This document shows positions 1-6,322 of a stretch of 11,122 nucleotides of DNA, in pieces (the first letter of the stretch is position 1; every line of letters begins with the position of its first letter). This DNA comes from Clostridia bacterium. GTDB lineage: Bacteria > Bacillota > Clostridia > Christensenellales > Aristaeellaceae. Made by a program: the position numbers and the translations under genes. A model generated the notes under the pieces. It saw nothing but the letters and a program-made list of their open reading frames with translations, made no database searches and had not been told where the DNA came from. Where the stretch lies: the NCBI GenBank assembly GCA_009776385.1, contig WRFT01000038.1:1-11122 (forward strand), read 5' to 3'.

Positions 1-458
1 TTCGGGCAAATCAGGCGATAGGGGACGCCACCCATGGCCGCCGCCACATCCAACCCGCCGGCCCCGATGGCCAGCATACCCAAGGCGCCGCAGGTGGGCG
101 TATGGCTGTCGGACCCCAGAAGCGTTTTCCCCGGAACGCCATGACGCTCCAGATGAACCTGGTGGCAAATGCCGTTACCGGGCTTAGAACACCATATGCC
201 GTGTTTTTCCGCGACCGATTGAATGTACAAATGGTCATCCGCGTTTTCAAAGCCCGTTTGCAGGGTGTTATGGTCGATATAGGCGACCGATTTTTCCGTG
301 CGGACACGGCCGATACCCATGGCTTCAAACTGGAGATACGTCATGGTTCCGGTGGAGTCTTGGGTAAGCGTTTGATCGATGGCGACGGCGATTTCCCCGC
401 CCGGTACCAGCGTTCCTTCTTTTAAATGATCCGCCAAGAGCCGATAAGTCAGGTTCAT
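1..458 (-). CDS. Aconitate hydratase, N-terminal part (cut by window edge)
   Basis: Aconitase isomerises citrate to isocitrate through cis-aconitate in the TCA cycle or its partial anaerobic version, using a [4Fe-4S] cluster. Only the first 152 codons are visible; the reading frame is open to the left edge. Family residues seen are Asp62-His63 in IDHNTLQ, His99 in GICHQVH and Asp117-Ser118-His119 in GSDSHTPT, which match the conserved active-site segments of the aconitase/isopropylmalate isomerase superfamily. The stretches DQTLTQDSTGTMTYLQFEAM and HNTLQTGFENADDH are typical of the bacterial aconitase of about 640 residues (often called the putative or Aquifex type) rather than LeuC. The cluster-binding cysteines would lie outside the window. 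The start is the ATG at 458-456, set by an AAGGAGG six bases upstream. It is transcribed away from the polA unit, from a promoter that carries an inverted repeat. Assignment to aconitase is firm; the exact subtype is less so. Confidence 0.93.
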   Translation of the reverse strand, partial: MNLTYRLLADHLKEGTLVPGGEIAVAIDQTLTQDSTGTMTYLQFEAMGIGRVRTEKSVAYIDHNTLQTGFENADDHLYIQSVAEKHGIWCSKPGNGICHQVHLERHGVPGKTLLGSDSHTPTCGALGMLAIGAGGLDVAAAMGGVPYRLICP

Positions 459-464
459 GCGGAG

Positions 465-471
465 CCTCCTT
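465..471 (-). promoter_or_regulatory. Ribosome binding site of aconitase
   Basis: On the minus strand this reads AAGGAGG, a full match to the anti-Shine-Dalgarno sequence, with six bases between it and the ATG. It fixes the aconitase start. Confidence 0.85.
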
Positions 472-478
472 AGGTGGT

Positions 479-495
479 TTGTATACAGTATACAA
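479..495. promoter_or_regulatory. Palindromic operator over the aconitase -10 box
   Basis: TTGTATACAGTATACAA is a perfect inverted repeat with 8-base arms around one central base. It covers the -10 box and the expected transcription start of the aconitase promoter, the usual place for a repressor site. The GT...AC arms resemble operators of GntR-family regulators, but the family cannot be settled from the site alone and no regulator gene lies in this window. It could block initiation when occupied, perhaps in response to a TCA-cycle metabolite; that last point is inference. Confidence 0.65.
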
Positions 496-514
496 TTATA
501 AAGGAATATGTCAA
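487..514 (-). promoter_or_regulatory. Sigma-A type promoter for aconitase
   Basis: On the minus strand a perfect -35 box TTGACA (514-509) is followed after 16 bases by TATACT (492-487), a five-of-six match to the -10 consensus. The transcription start would fall near 480, leaving a leader of about 20 bases that contains the AAGGAGG site. An alternative TATAAT (500-495) is only 8 bases from the -35 box and is too close to pair with it. Recognition is by eye, not by a scoring program. Confidence 0.72.
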
Positions 515-561
515 TCAACCTGGCGGATTAGCCCCCCCTATACCTGCGGGCGCGCGTCGTG

Positions 562-567
562 TATAAT
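562..567 (+). promoter_or_regulatory. Possible -10 box for the polA unit
   Basis: TATAAT is a full match to the -10 consensus, about 50 bases upstream of the small membrane-protein gene and in the only gap to its left. The region 16-18 bases further upstream has no good TTGACA match, so a -35 box is not evident. This is the best candidate for transcription of the rightward unit, but it is tentative. Confidence 0.4.
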
Positions 568-616
568 ACAGGGAGCGGGCCGCGCAAGCGGTGACGTTTT
601 TGGGAGGTTGAATTAA

Positions 617-877
617 ATGATGCCGGATAACGATACAGAAAAAGCCAAGAAGATACTGCCCGCGGAATACTGCCATTGGGCCGCTATACTCATCGCCGCG
701 CTGGCGTTGGTGTTTGGGTTTAAGGCCGCGTTTATCGATACGTATGACTTTTACGCCAATCCGGTGTTAGGCCGGTACGGCGGCCTCATTTTTATGCTTA
801 TTTACTTTGGCTCGGGCGCGGTCATCTCCTTGGTGCTATGGCTTATTGGCAGCAGGATTCGCAAGACAAGGTCCTAA
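617..877 (+). CDS. Small two-helix membrane protein of unknown function
   Basis: This 86-residue protein is not recognised as a named family. It has a charged N-terminus (DTEKAKK), a hydrophobic segment at about residues 20-39, a short polar and aromatic loop (TYDFYANPVLGRYGG) and a second hydrophobic segment at about 54-77, ending in a basic tail (SRIRKTRS). The positive-inside rule suggests a hairpin with both ends in the cytoplasm. The start is the first of two adjacent ATG codons; GGGAGG at 602-607 is nine bases upstream. The stop lies 16 bases before the polA start, so the two are probably co-transcribed and perhaps translationally linked. Coding status rests on the ribosome binding site, the sensible membrane topology and the tight spacing, not on homology. 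Confidence 0.72.
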   Translation: MMPDNDTEKAKKILPAEYCHWAAILIAALALVFGFKAAFIDTYDFYANPVLGRYGGLIFMLIYFGSGAVISLVLWLIGSRIRKTRS

Positions 878-880
878 GCC

Positions 881-886
881 GGGAGG
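881..886 (+). promoter_or_regulatory. Ribosome binding site deciding the polA TTG start
   Basis: GGGAGG lies seven bases upstream of the TTG at 894. It supports that start over the in-frame ATG at 807, which would add 29 residues that lie inside the upstream membrane-protein gene and do not resemble PolA. Confidence 0.75.
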
Positions 887-893
887 TGCGCGG

Positions 894-3440
894 TTGGCCG
901 ATGTTTTTTTAATTGTTGACGGAAACAGTTTGATATTCCGCGCGTTTCACGCCATTACGGTACTCGATTACAAAGGAACATACACCAACGCCGTACAGGG
1001 TTTTTTTATGATGCTTTTCAAGGCCGTCAGGGAAGAAAAACCCGCTTATTGCGCCGTTTGTTTCGACGAACACGCCCCCACCTTCCGCCACGCGGTTTAC
1101 CCTGACTATAAGGCCGGCCGCAAGCCTACCCCGGAGGAACTAAAACCTCAGTTCCCCCTGATACGCGCTATTCTGACTGCCATGGGCCTGGGCGTCATAA
1201 GCCTTGCAGGTTACGAAGCGGATGATTTATTAGGTACCCTCTCGCTGAACGCGAACCGCGAGGGTGTGGACGCGCTGCTGCTGACGGGCGACCGTGACGC
1301 GCTGCAGCTAGCGGACAACGCTACCAAGGTGCTTATGACGCAGAAGGGTATTACGCAGACGCATCTGTTTACGCCCGATGAGGTGCGTGCCGTATATGGT
1401 TTTACGCCCGGGCAGGTCACGGACTGGAAGGGGCTGGCCGGCGACGCCTCCGATCATATTCCGGGCATCTCGGGCGTCGGCGATAAGACCGCGGTAAAGC
1501 TGCTAAACGCATATGGCTCCCTGGAGGGCGTGCTGGAAAACGCGCATGCCATAGAGGGGAAGCTGGGCGAAAAGATTCGGGCGGGCCGCGAACAAGCGGT
1601 CCTTTCCAAGAAGCTGGCCACCATTCAGCGTGATGTGCCTGTCCGCTATGACATGCGCGCCTTTACGCTGCATCATTTGTCAAACGCGCTGCCGCTTCTT
1701 GAGGAATACGGTTTAAACGTATTGATACGGCAGCTTTCCGCACTGACAAAAGACGCGCCTGCGCCTGACGCGCCGCCTTCCGCAGGCCGCTTAAAAACCG
1801 TAGAAATAAATAATCTTACGGCGATTACCGCGTTGGCTGTTAGGCTTGAGCAAGAGGGCGCGCCCACGGCCTTGCATATGGGCGGCGCGCTGACGCTTTA
1901 TTCCCGCGGAACGCTGTACCGTGTTCAGTCTGCCTATGATCTGCTGACTCCGGGCATCGAGCCGGACGATGCCCTGCGCGCCCTCACGCCGCTGGCATGT
2001 TCCGGACGGCTTATTGTGCATGACGGAAAAGCCGCCATGCACCGGTTCCGCAAGGCGGGTATAAACATAGCGGCCCCCTTCTTTGATACCCTCATCGCGC
2101 AGTATCTGATAAACCCTCAGGAGCGATCCTATTCTTTAACGCATTTTGCGCGGGAAGACGCGGAGGGCGTTTATACGCTTTACGAAAAACAGCGGGGAAA
2201 ATTGCGCGCGGAAGGGTTGGACACCCTGTATTACAACGTGGAACTGCCGCTGGTAAAGGTGCTTTATGATATGGAGCGCGAGGGGTTCCGCGTGGATTCC
2301 GCCGTATTGGGCCAGCTGGGGCAGCAATATGAGGAACGCATCGCGGCGCTGCGCGAAGAGGTTTACCATTTGACGGGCGTCACCGGCTTTAACCTGAACA
2401 GCCCGCAGCAGTTGGGTAAAGTATTATTTGAGGATTTAGGGTTAAAACACGGCAGAAAGACCGCGACCGGCGCCTATTCCACCGACGCGGACGTTCTGGA
2501 GGGCCTGTCTGAGGAACATCCCGCGATAGATAAGGTTTTGGAATACCGCCGTCTATCCAAGTTAAACGGTACCTATATCAACGGGCTGACGCGCCTGATG
2601 GGCGCGGACGGCCGTGTTCGGACCACCTTCGACCAAACCGCCACATCGACGGGGCGTATTTCATCCAACGAACCTAACCTTCAAAACATTCCCGTACGGA
2701 CGGAGGCAGGCCGGGAGATACGCAAGGCCTTCATCCCGCGTGACGGCTGGTTTTTGCTGGACGCGGACTACAGCCAAATTGAACTGCGCATACTCGCCCA
2801 TTTAAGCGGGGATCCCGCCATGCTTGAGGCGTTTACGCTGGGGCAGGATGTCCACCGGCGCACGGCTTCAGAGGTATACGGCGTGCCTCTGGACGCGGTT
2901 TCGCCCGAGATGCGCTCCTCCGCCAAGGCGGTCAATTTCGGGCTGGTATACGGCATTTCCGAGTTCGGGCTGGCACGGAACATCGGCGTGAGCCGACAGG
3001 AAGCGGCGCGTTTTATCCGAACCTATTTTTCACGCTACCCGGGTGTGAAGCGTTTCATGGACGAGGCTGTCGCGAACGGAAAGGCGGAAGGGTATGCCGT
3101 CACGCTGATGGGACGGCGCAGATACTTGCCGGAACTGGACTCAAACAAGGCCAATATCATCGATTTCGGTCGGCGCGTCGCCATGAACACGCCCGTGCAG
3201 GGGACAGCCGCGGACATCATTAAACTGGCCATGGTACGGGTTGCCCAAATGCTTGCGGAAAAGGGGTTCCGCGCGCGGCTGATTCTGCAGGTGCATGACG
3301 AACTGCTACTGGAGTGCCCGCCCGAGGAATGCGGCGCGGTTGCCGTGCTTTTACGGGACGCTATGGAGAATGCGGCGGATTTAAAAATACCGCTTGTAGC
3401 CGAAGTCAGTCAGGGGCTTTGCTGGTATGAAACCAAATAA
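894..3440 (+). CDS. polA: DNA polymerase I
   Basis: PolA fills gaps and removes RNA primers during lagging-strand synthesis and repair. The 848-residue protein begins at TTG 894, giving the family N-terminus (ADVFLIVDGNSLIFRAFHAI). Residues 1 to about 290 form the 5'-3' nuclease domain with its acidic metal ligands in place: Asp9, Asp110-Asp111 in YEADD, Asp133 and Asp135 in TGDRD, Asp184 and Asp187 in GDASDHIPG. The middle domain (about 300-480) has the 3'-5' exonuclease fold region, but the first proofreading motif (DTET-like) is absent, being replaced by ALHMGGALT; it is probably inactive, as in many Gram-positive and Taq enzymes. The C-terminal polymerase domain is intact: motif A DYSQIELR with Asp625, motif B RSSAKAVNFGLVYG with Lys678 and Phe682, and motif C QVHDE with Asp802. 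It starts 16 bases after the membrane-protein gene and leads into coaE. Confidence 0.97.
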   Translation: MADVFLIVDGNSLIFRAFHAITVLDYKGTYTNAVQGFFMMLFKAVREEKPAYCAVCFDEHAPTFRHAVYPDYKAGRKPTPEELKPQFPLIRAILTAMGLGVISLAGYEADDLLGTLSLNANREGVDALLLTGDRDALQLADNATKVLMTQKGITQTHLFTPDEVRAVYGFTPGQVTDWKGLAGDASDHIPGISGVGDKTAVKLLNAYGSLEGVLENAHAIEGKLGEKIRAGREQAVLSKKLATIQRDVPVRYDMRAFTLHHLSNALPLLEEYGLNVLIRQLSALTKDAPAPDAPPSAGRLKTVEINNLTAITALAVRLEQEGAPTALHMGGALTLYSRGTLYRVQSAYDLLTPGIEPDDALRALTPLACSGRLIVHDGKAAMHRFRKAGINIAAPFFDTLIAQYLINPQERSYSLTHFAREDAEGVYTLYEKQRGKLRAEGLDTLYYNVELPLVKVLYDMEREGFRVDSAVLGQLGQQYEERIAALREEVYHLTGVTGFNLNSPQQLGKVLFEDLGLKHGRKTATGAYSTDADVLEGLSEEHPAIDKVLEYRRLSKLNGTYINGLTRLMGADGRVRTTFDQTATSTGRISSNEPNLQNIPVRTEAGREIRKAFIPRDGWFLLDADYSQIELRILAHLSGDPAMLEAFTLGQDVHRRTASEVYGVPLDAVSPEMRSSAKAVNFGLVYGISEFGLARNIGVSRQEAARFIRTYFSRYPGVKRFMDEAVANGKAEGYAVTLMGRRRYLPELDSNKANIIDFGRRVAMNTPVQGTAADIIKLAMVRVAQMLAEKGFRARLILQVHDELLLECPPEECGAVAVLLRDAMENAADLKIPLVAEVSQGLCWYETK

Positions 3441-3465
3441 TCAGGCGCGGGAAAGCGGCGGCCGT

Positions 3466-4071
3466 ATGAGGTGCATTGCGGTAACGGGCGGCATTGCCTC
3501 CGGCAAGACCACGCTGATGAACGCGCTGCGTGCTTTGAGCGCGTGCGTTATCGACGCCGACGAGGCCGCACGCGATCTGACCGCGCGTGACGGCTTGGCG
3601 TTACCCCGCCTGCGAGAGGTTTTCGGCGAGGCGTTTTTTAAGGCCGACGGGCTGCTTAACCGGGCGGCATTGGCGGAAGCGGTATTCCGTGAAGCGGCCA
3701 TGCGAGAACGACTAAATGCCGTTATGTTTCCCCTTATCAAGCAGGAAATTGACAGGCAAATTAAGGCGCTGGCCGCCGCGGGCGAAATGTTGGTTTTGGT
3801 TGAAGCGCCGCTCCTGTACGAGGCGGGCATGGAGGGCCTGTACGATGAGGTATGGTGCGTGTATCTGCCCAAACGGGAGCAGGTAAAACGCCTCATGGCG
3901 CGGGATGGGCTAACCCGATTTCAGGCGCTGCGGCGCATTGAAAGCCAGATGCCGCTGCTTTACAAGGCAAGGCGCGCGGACAAGGTCATCCGCACGGACG
4001 GAATCCTTGCGGGCAGCATTGCCGCCATCACCGCACTGTATGAAACGGCGCGCGAAAAGAGGCCTTTATGA
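3466..4071 (+). CDS. coaE: Dephospho-CoA kinase
   Basis: CoaE phosphorylates the ribose 3'-hydroxyl of dephospho-CoA, the last step of coenzyme A synthesis, in the cytoplasm. From ATG 3466 the protein has 201 residues, the usual family length, and opens with MRCIAVTGGIASGKTT, placing the P-loop at residues 8-16 as expected. Further family marks are DADEAARDL for substrate binding, EAPLLYEAGME and the C-terminal LMARDGLTRFQALRRIESQM lid/helix region. An in-frame ATG at 3427 would overlap polA by 14 bases and add 13 residues (MKPNNQARESGGR) not typical of CoaE. Both starts have only modest ribosome binding sites (AGGGG 10 bases before 3427, GGGAAAG about 10 bases before 3466), so the start is not certain. 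Its stop overlaps the next gene in ATGA. Confidence 0.95.
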   Translation: MRCIAVTGGIASGKTTLMNALRALSACVIDADEAARDLTARDGLALPRLREVFGEAFFKADGLLNRAALAEAVFREAAMRERLNAVMFPLIKQEIDRQIKALAAAGEMLVLVEAPLLYEAGMEGLYDEVWCVYLPKREQVKRLMARDGLTRFQALRRIESQMPLLYKARRADKVIRTDGILAGSIAAITALYETAREKRPL

Positions 4072-4739
4072 GAAGGACCGCCGTGTACGGGAAACCGCTT
4101 CGGACACCGATGCCCCGGCTGCTCAAGAGCGGCCTTATCGCGTTGACCGTGCTCTTGGCGGGCATACTGGCGGCGCGGGCGGGGCTGAGCGCCTACCTGC
4201 AGGCGCGCGCGGCGCTGCGGCAGTCGGCGCATACGCAAACGCTCGCCGCCCATCCGCTGTCCTACCGCGAGCCCATCGAGCGGTATGCCGCCGATCAAAA
4301 CCTGCAGCCTGCCTTCATCGCGGCCGTTATCATGGCCGAATCCTCTTACCGCAAGGATGCCCGATCCGGCGCGGACGCGCGGGGTTTAATGCAAATAAAG
4401 CCGGACACCGGGCGCTGGATTGCCGAAAAGCTTGGGGAAAATGACTCTTTTACTCCCGAGCGGCTGTATGACCCGGAAACGAATATCCGTTACGGCGCAT
4501 GGTACTTAGGTTATCTGTCGCGTCTCTTTTTAGGGGATCCGGTATGGGTAACGGCCGCCTATCACGCGGGGCAAACAACGGTCATGAACTGGATTGCCGC
4601 GGGTATGTCCGGATATGAGGCCATTCCGGACGGGCCGACCAAAAATTATGTCAGGAGGGTTACGACAGCATATGGTATCTATGAAAGGCTCTATTTTGCC
4701 CCTCCTACGGAGATTGGGGCTGTTGCTTCTCAGCCTTAG
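4068..4739 (+). CDS. Membrane-anchored lytic transglycosylase (SLT domain)
   Basis: Lytic transglycosylases cleave the MurNAc-GlcNAc bond of peptidoglycan, leaving an anhydro-muramyl end, during wall remodelling. The 223-residue protein has a short basic N-terminus, one hydrophobic segment at about residues 20-42 (signal anchor or signal peptide) and an SLT/goose-lysozyme-like domain from about residue 67 onward. The catalytic glutamate is Glu91 in IMAESSYRKDARSGADARG, followed by the family motif GLMQIKP and by the segments YDPETNIRYGAWYLGYL and AAYHAG. The ATG at 4068 overlaps the coaE stop (ATGA), with AAGAGG five bases upstream, so translational coupling is likely. ATG 4110 is a possible internal start just before the membrane segment. 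The last 68 bases overlap the next gene in another frame. It resembles the coaE-linked SLT proteins found in clostridia. Confidence 0.9.
   Translation: MRRTAVYGKPLRTPMPRLLKSGLIALTVLLAGILAARAGLSAYLQARAALRQSAHTQTLAAHPLSYREPIERYAADQNLQPAFIAAVIMAESSYRKDARSGADARGLMQIKPDTGRWIAEKLGENDSFTPERLYDPETNIRYGAWYLGYLSRLFLGDPVWVTAAYHAGQTTVMNWIAAGMSGYEAIPDGPTKNYVRRVTTAYGIYERLYFAPPTEIGAVASQP
4653..4659 (+). promoter_or_regulatory. Ribosome binding site of the solute-binding protein gene
   Basis: AGGAGGG lies inside the end of the transglycosylase gene, 12 bases before the ATG at 4672. This spacing is on the long side, but the site supports a start at 4672 over the earlier in-frame ATG at 4594. Confidence 0.6.
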
Positions 4740-6276
4740 CCTGCTGCCTATGGGCGCGGCGAACGCTACAGGCAATGAAACAGAGTTGATATTGGGCATT
4801 GTATCAACCCGTACAACGGGCATTTATCCGTTGGAACCGTTGGAGCGTGATATTCAATCTCTATACGCCGTGGTGTACGATTCGCTCATCGAGATTGACG
4901 ATGATTACCGGCCGGCCGGCCGGCTGGCGGAAAGCTGGATTGAAACAAACGGCGGCAAAACATGGACCTTTACGCTGCGGGACAATATTTACTTTTCGGA
5001 TGGTACTCCGCTGACTGCCCGGGATGTGGCGGCCACGGCGCAGTATATATTAAACAGAGTCGCGCAAGATCAGCAAGAGGAGGGCGGAAGCGCGCAAGGG
5101 CCCGGTTACTACCGGAATTTGGCGTATTTTGTCAGTTCCGTATCGGCCCCGGACGCGCGAACGGTTGTTTTTAAAACGAGACGGAGCTATTATGGGTTTC
5201 TTTATGCCCTGCTTTTTCCCATTCTGCCCGCCGATAAGCTGGAATGGGAAAACCCGCCCGGAACGGGCGCGTACGTCATTACGCAGTTTCAGCCTCAAGA
5301 GCTGATGTGGTTGGAATTCAACCCGCTGTGGTGGCAAACGCCGCCGCAGATACGGGAGATTATGGCTGTTTTTCACCTCAATAACAAAGAGTTAATCACA
5401 GCATATGAGTATTCGCGTGTGGACGCGCTGTTTACGCGCAATATATCGGCCTCCCAATATAAAACGGGTATCACTTCCGTCAGTTTGGACTACCGCTCGC
5501 ATCAACTGGAGATGCTTTACATTAACCACACCGAGCAGGCGTTGAAAAGCGTGAATGTCCGTAAGGCTGTCCGCCACGCCATTAACACCGACCTGATTAT
5601 TAAGCAGGTTTATTTAGGCATGGCGGACCGCGCCGACACGCCGGTACAGCCGGGCACCTGGCTTTCCAAGGAGTATCCGGGTGAATATGACTATAACCCG
5701 GAACTGGCCGTACGGTTGCTGGAAGAGGATGGATGGTATGTCTACGCGGATGACGGCGTGCGGGAACGCGTGGTGCCGGGCAGAGAAAAAAACCAACGGC
5801 TTCATATACGGCTGCTTGTTTATGAGGAGCCGGAAAACGATGTAAGGTCCGCTACGGCGGCCCTTATCGCCGATGAACTGGAAGCCATCGGTTTCTCCGT
5901 CAGCATCATCATGGATACGCAGGCCGACGCGGCCGCCAAGCTGAAGTCGCGCGGGTACGACCTGGCGCTGTGCGCGGTAAACATGGACCCGGCGCAGGAT
6001 CCCGGTTTTATATTGATGACCAACAACACCATGAACTATATGCGCTACAGCAATAAGGCCATGGATGACGCTTTCAATACGCTTCGGGGAGGCTCTCCGG
6101 ATGCCGCGCATTACCAACAGGCGATGCATCATATACAAGATATTTTTACACAGGACGCGCCCGTCATCACACTTTACTACCGGAAGGGCGTTGTGATATC
6201 CCGTAAAATGTATACCAACGCGCGCCGTATCCGCGAATTGGAACTGCTGCGCGGTATCGACGCGTACGGACGCTAA
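4672..6276 (+). CDS. ABC transporter family 5 extracellular solute-binding protein
   Basis: This 534-residue protein belongs to the DppA/OppA-type (SBP_bac_5) binding proteins, which deliver peptides, nickel or other solutes to an ABC importer outside the cytoplasmic membrane. The family signature is clear around residues 85-120: LAESWIETNGGKTWTFTLRD, then YFSDGTPLTARDV. Later marks include VRKAVRHAINTDLIIKQVY and the C-terminal lobe from about residue 370. A signal peptide is seen at the N-terminus (LLRRLGLLLLSLSLLPMGAANA), with a likely signal peptidase I site after ANA. There is no lipobox cysteine, although Gram-positive binding proteins are normally lipoproteins. The start chosen is ATG 4672; ATG 4681 is an alternative. 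It overlaps the transglycosylase gene by 68 bases. No permease or ATPase gene is adjacent, so the substrate cannot be told. Confidence 0.92.
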   Translation: MVSMKGSILPLLRRLGLLLLSLSLLPMGAANATGNETELILGIVSTRTTGIYPLEPLERDIQSLYAVVYDSLIEIDDDYRPAGRLAESWIETNGGKTWTFTLRDNIYFSDGTPLTARDVAATAQYILNRVAQDQQEEGGSAQGPGYYRNLAYFVSSVSAPDARTVVFKTRRSYYGFLYALLFPILPADKLEWENPPGTGAYVITQFQPQELMWLEFNPLWWQTPPQIREIMAVFHLNNKELITAYEYSRVDALFTRNISASQYKTGITSVSLDYRSHQLEMLYINHTEQALKSVNVRKAVRHAINTDLIIKQVYLGMADRADTPVQPGTWLSKEYPGEYDYNPELAVRLLEEDGWYVYADDGVRERVVPGREKNQRLHIRLLVYEEPENDVRSATAALIADELEAIGFSVSIIMDTQADAAAKLKSRGYDLALCAVNMDPAQDPGFILMTNNTMNYMRYSNKAMDDAFNTLRGGSPDAAHYQQAMHHIQDIFTQDAPVITLYYRKGVVISRKMYTNARRIRELELLRGIDAYGR

Positions 6277-6322
6277 CCCAAAGAACGCGCCATGCGTGCA
6301 ACATGAGAGGGGAGACAGGCAT

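Noticed and set aside
11..328. A 105-codon minus-strand frame and a 107-codon plus-strand frame (102-425) near the left edge
   Set aside because: The third frame here encodes unmistakable aconitase, so both are shadows.
531..538. A run of seven C in the intergenic region
   Set aside because: Too short to indicate a structure or phase-variable tract without comparison data, and no promoter element is spaced by it convincingly.
807..893. An upstream in-frame ATG for polA at 807
   Set aside because: The extra 29 residues overlap the membrane-protein gene and lack PolA similarity; TTG 894 has the ribosome binding site and the family N-terminus.
3441..3896. A 151-codon open frame on the minus strand
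   Set aside because: It is antisense to coaE, is dominated by Ser, Arg and Ala as expected for a shadow frame, and has no ribosome binding site of note.
4908..4923. Four tandem CCGG units
   Set aside because: They lie within the solute-binding protein gene and encode part of its normal sequence (RPAGRL); the run is short and most likely codon-driven coincidence.
6277..6322. A possible promoter or terminator between the binding-protein and reductase genes
   Set aside because: The 46-base gap shows only the reductase ribosome binding site; no hairpin with a T-run and no paired -35/-10 boxes were found.
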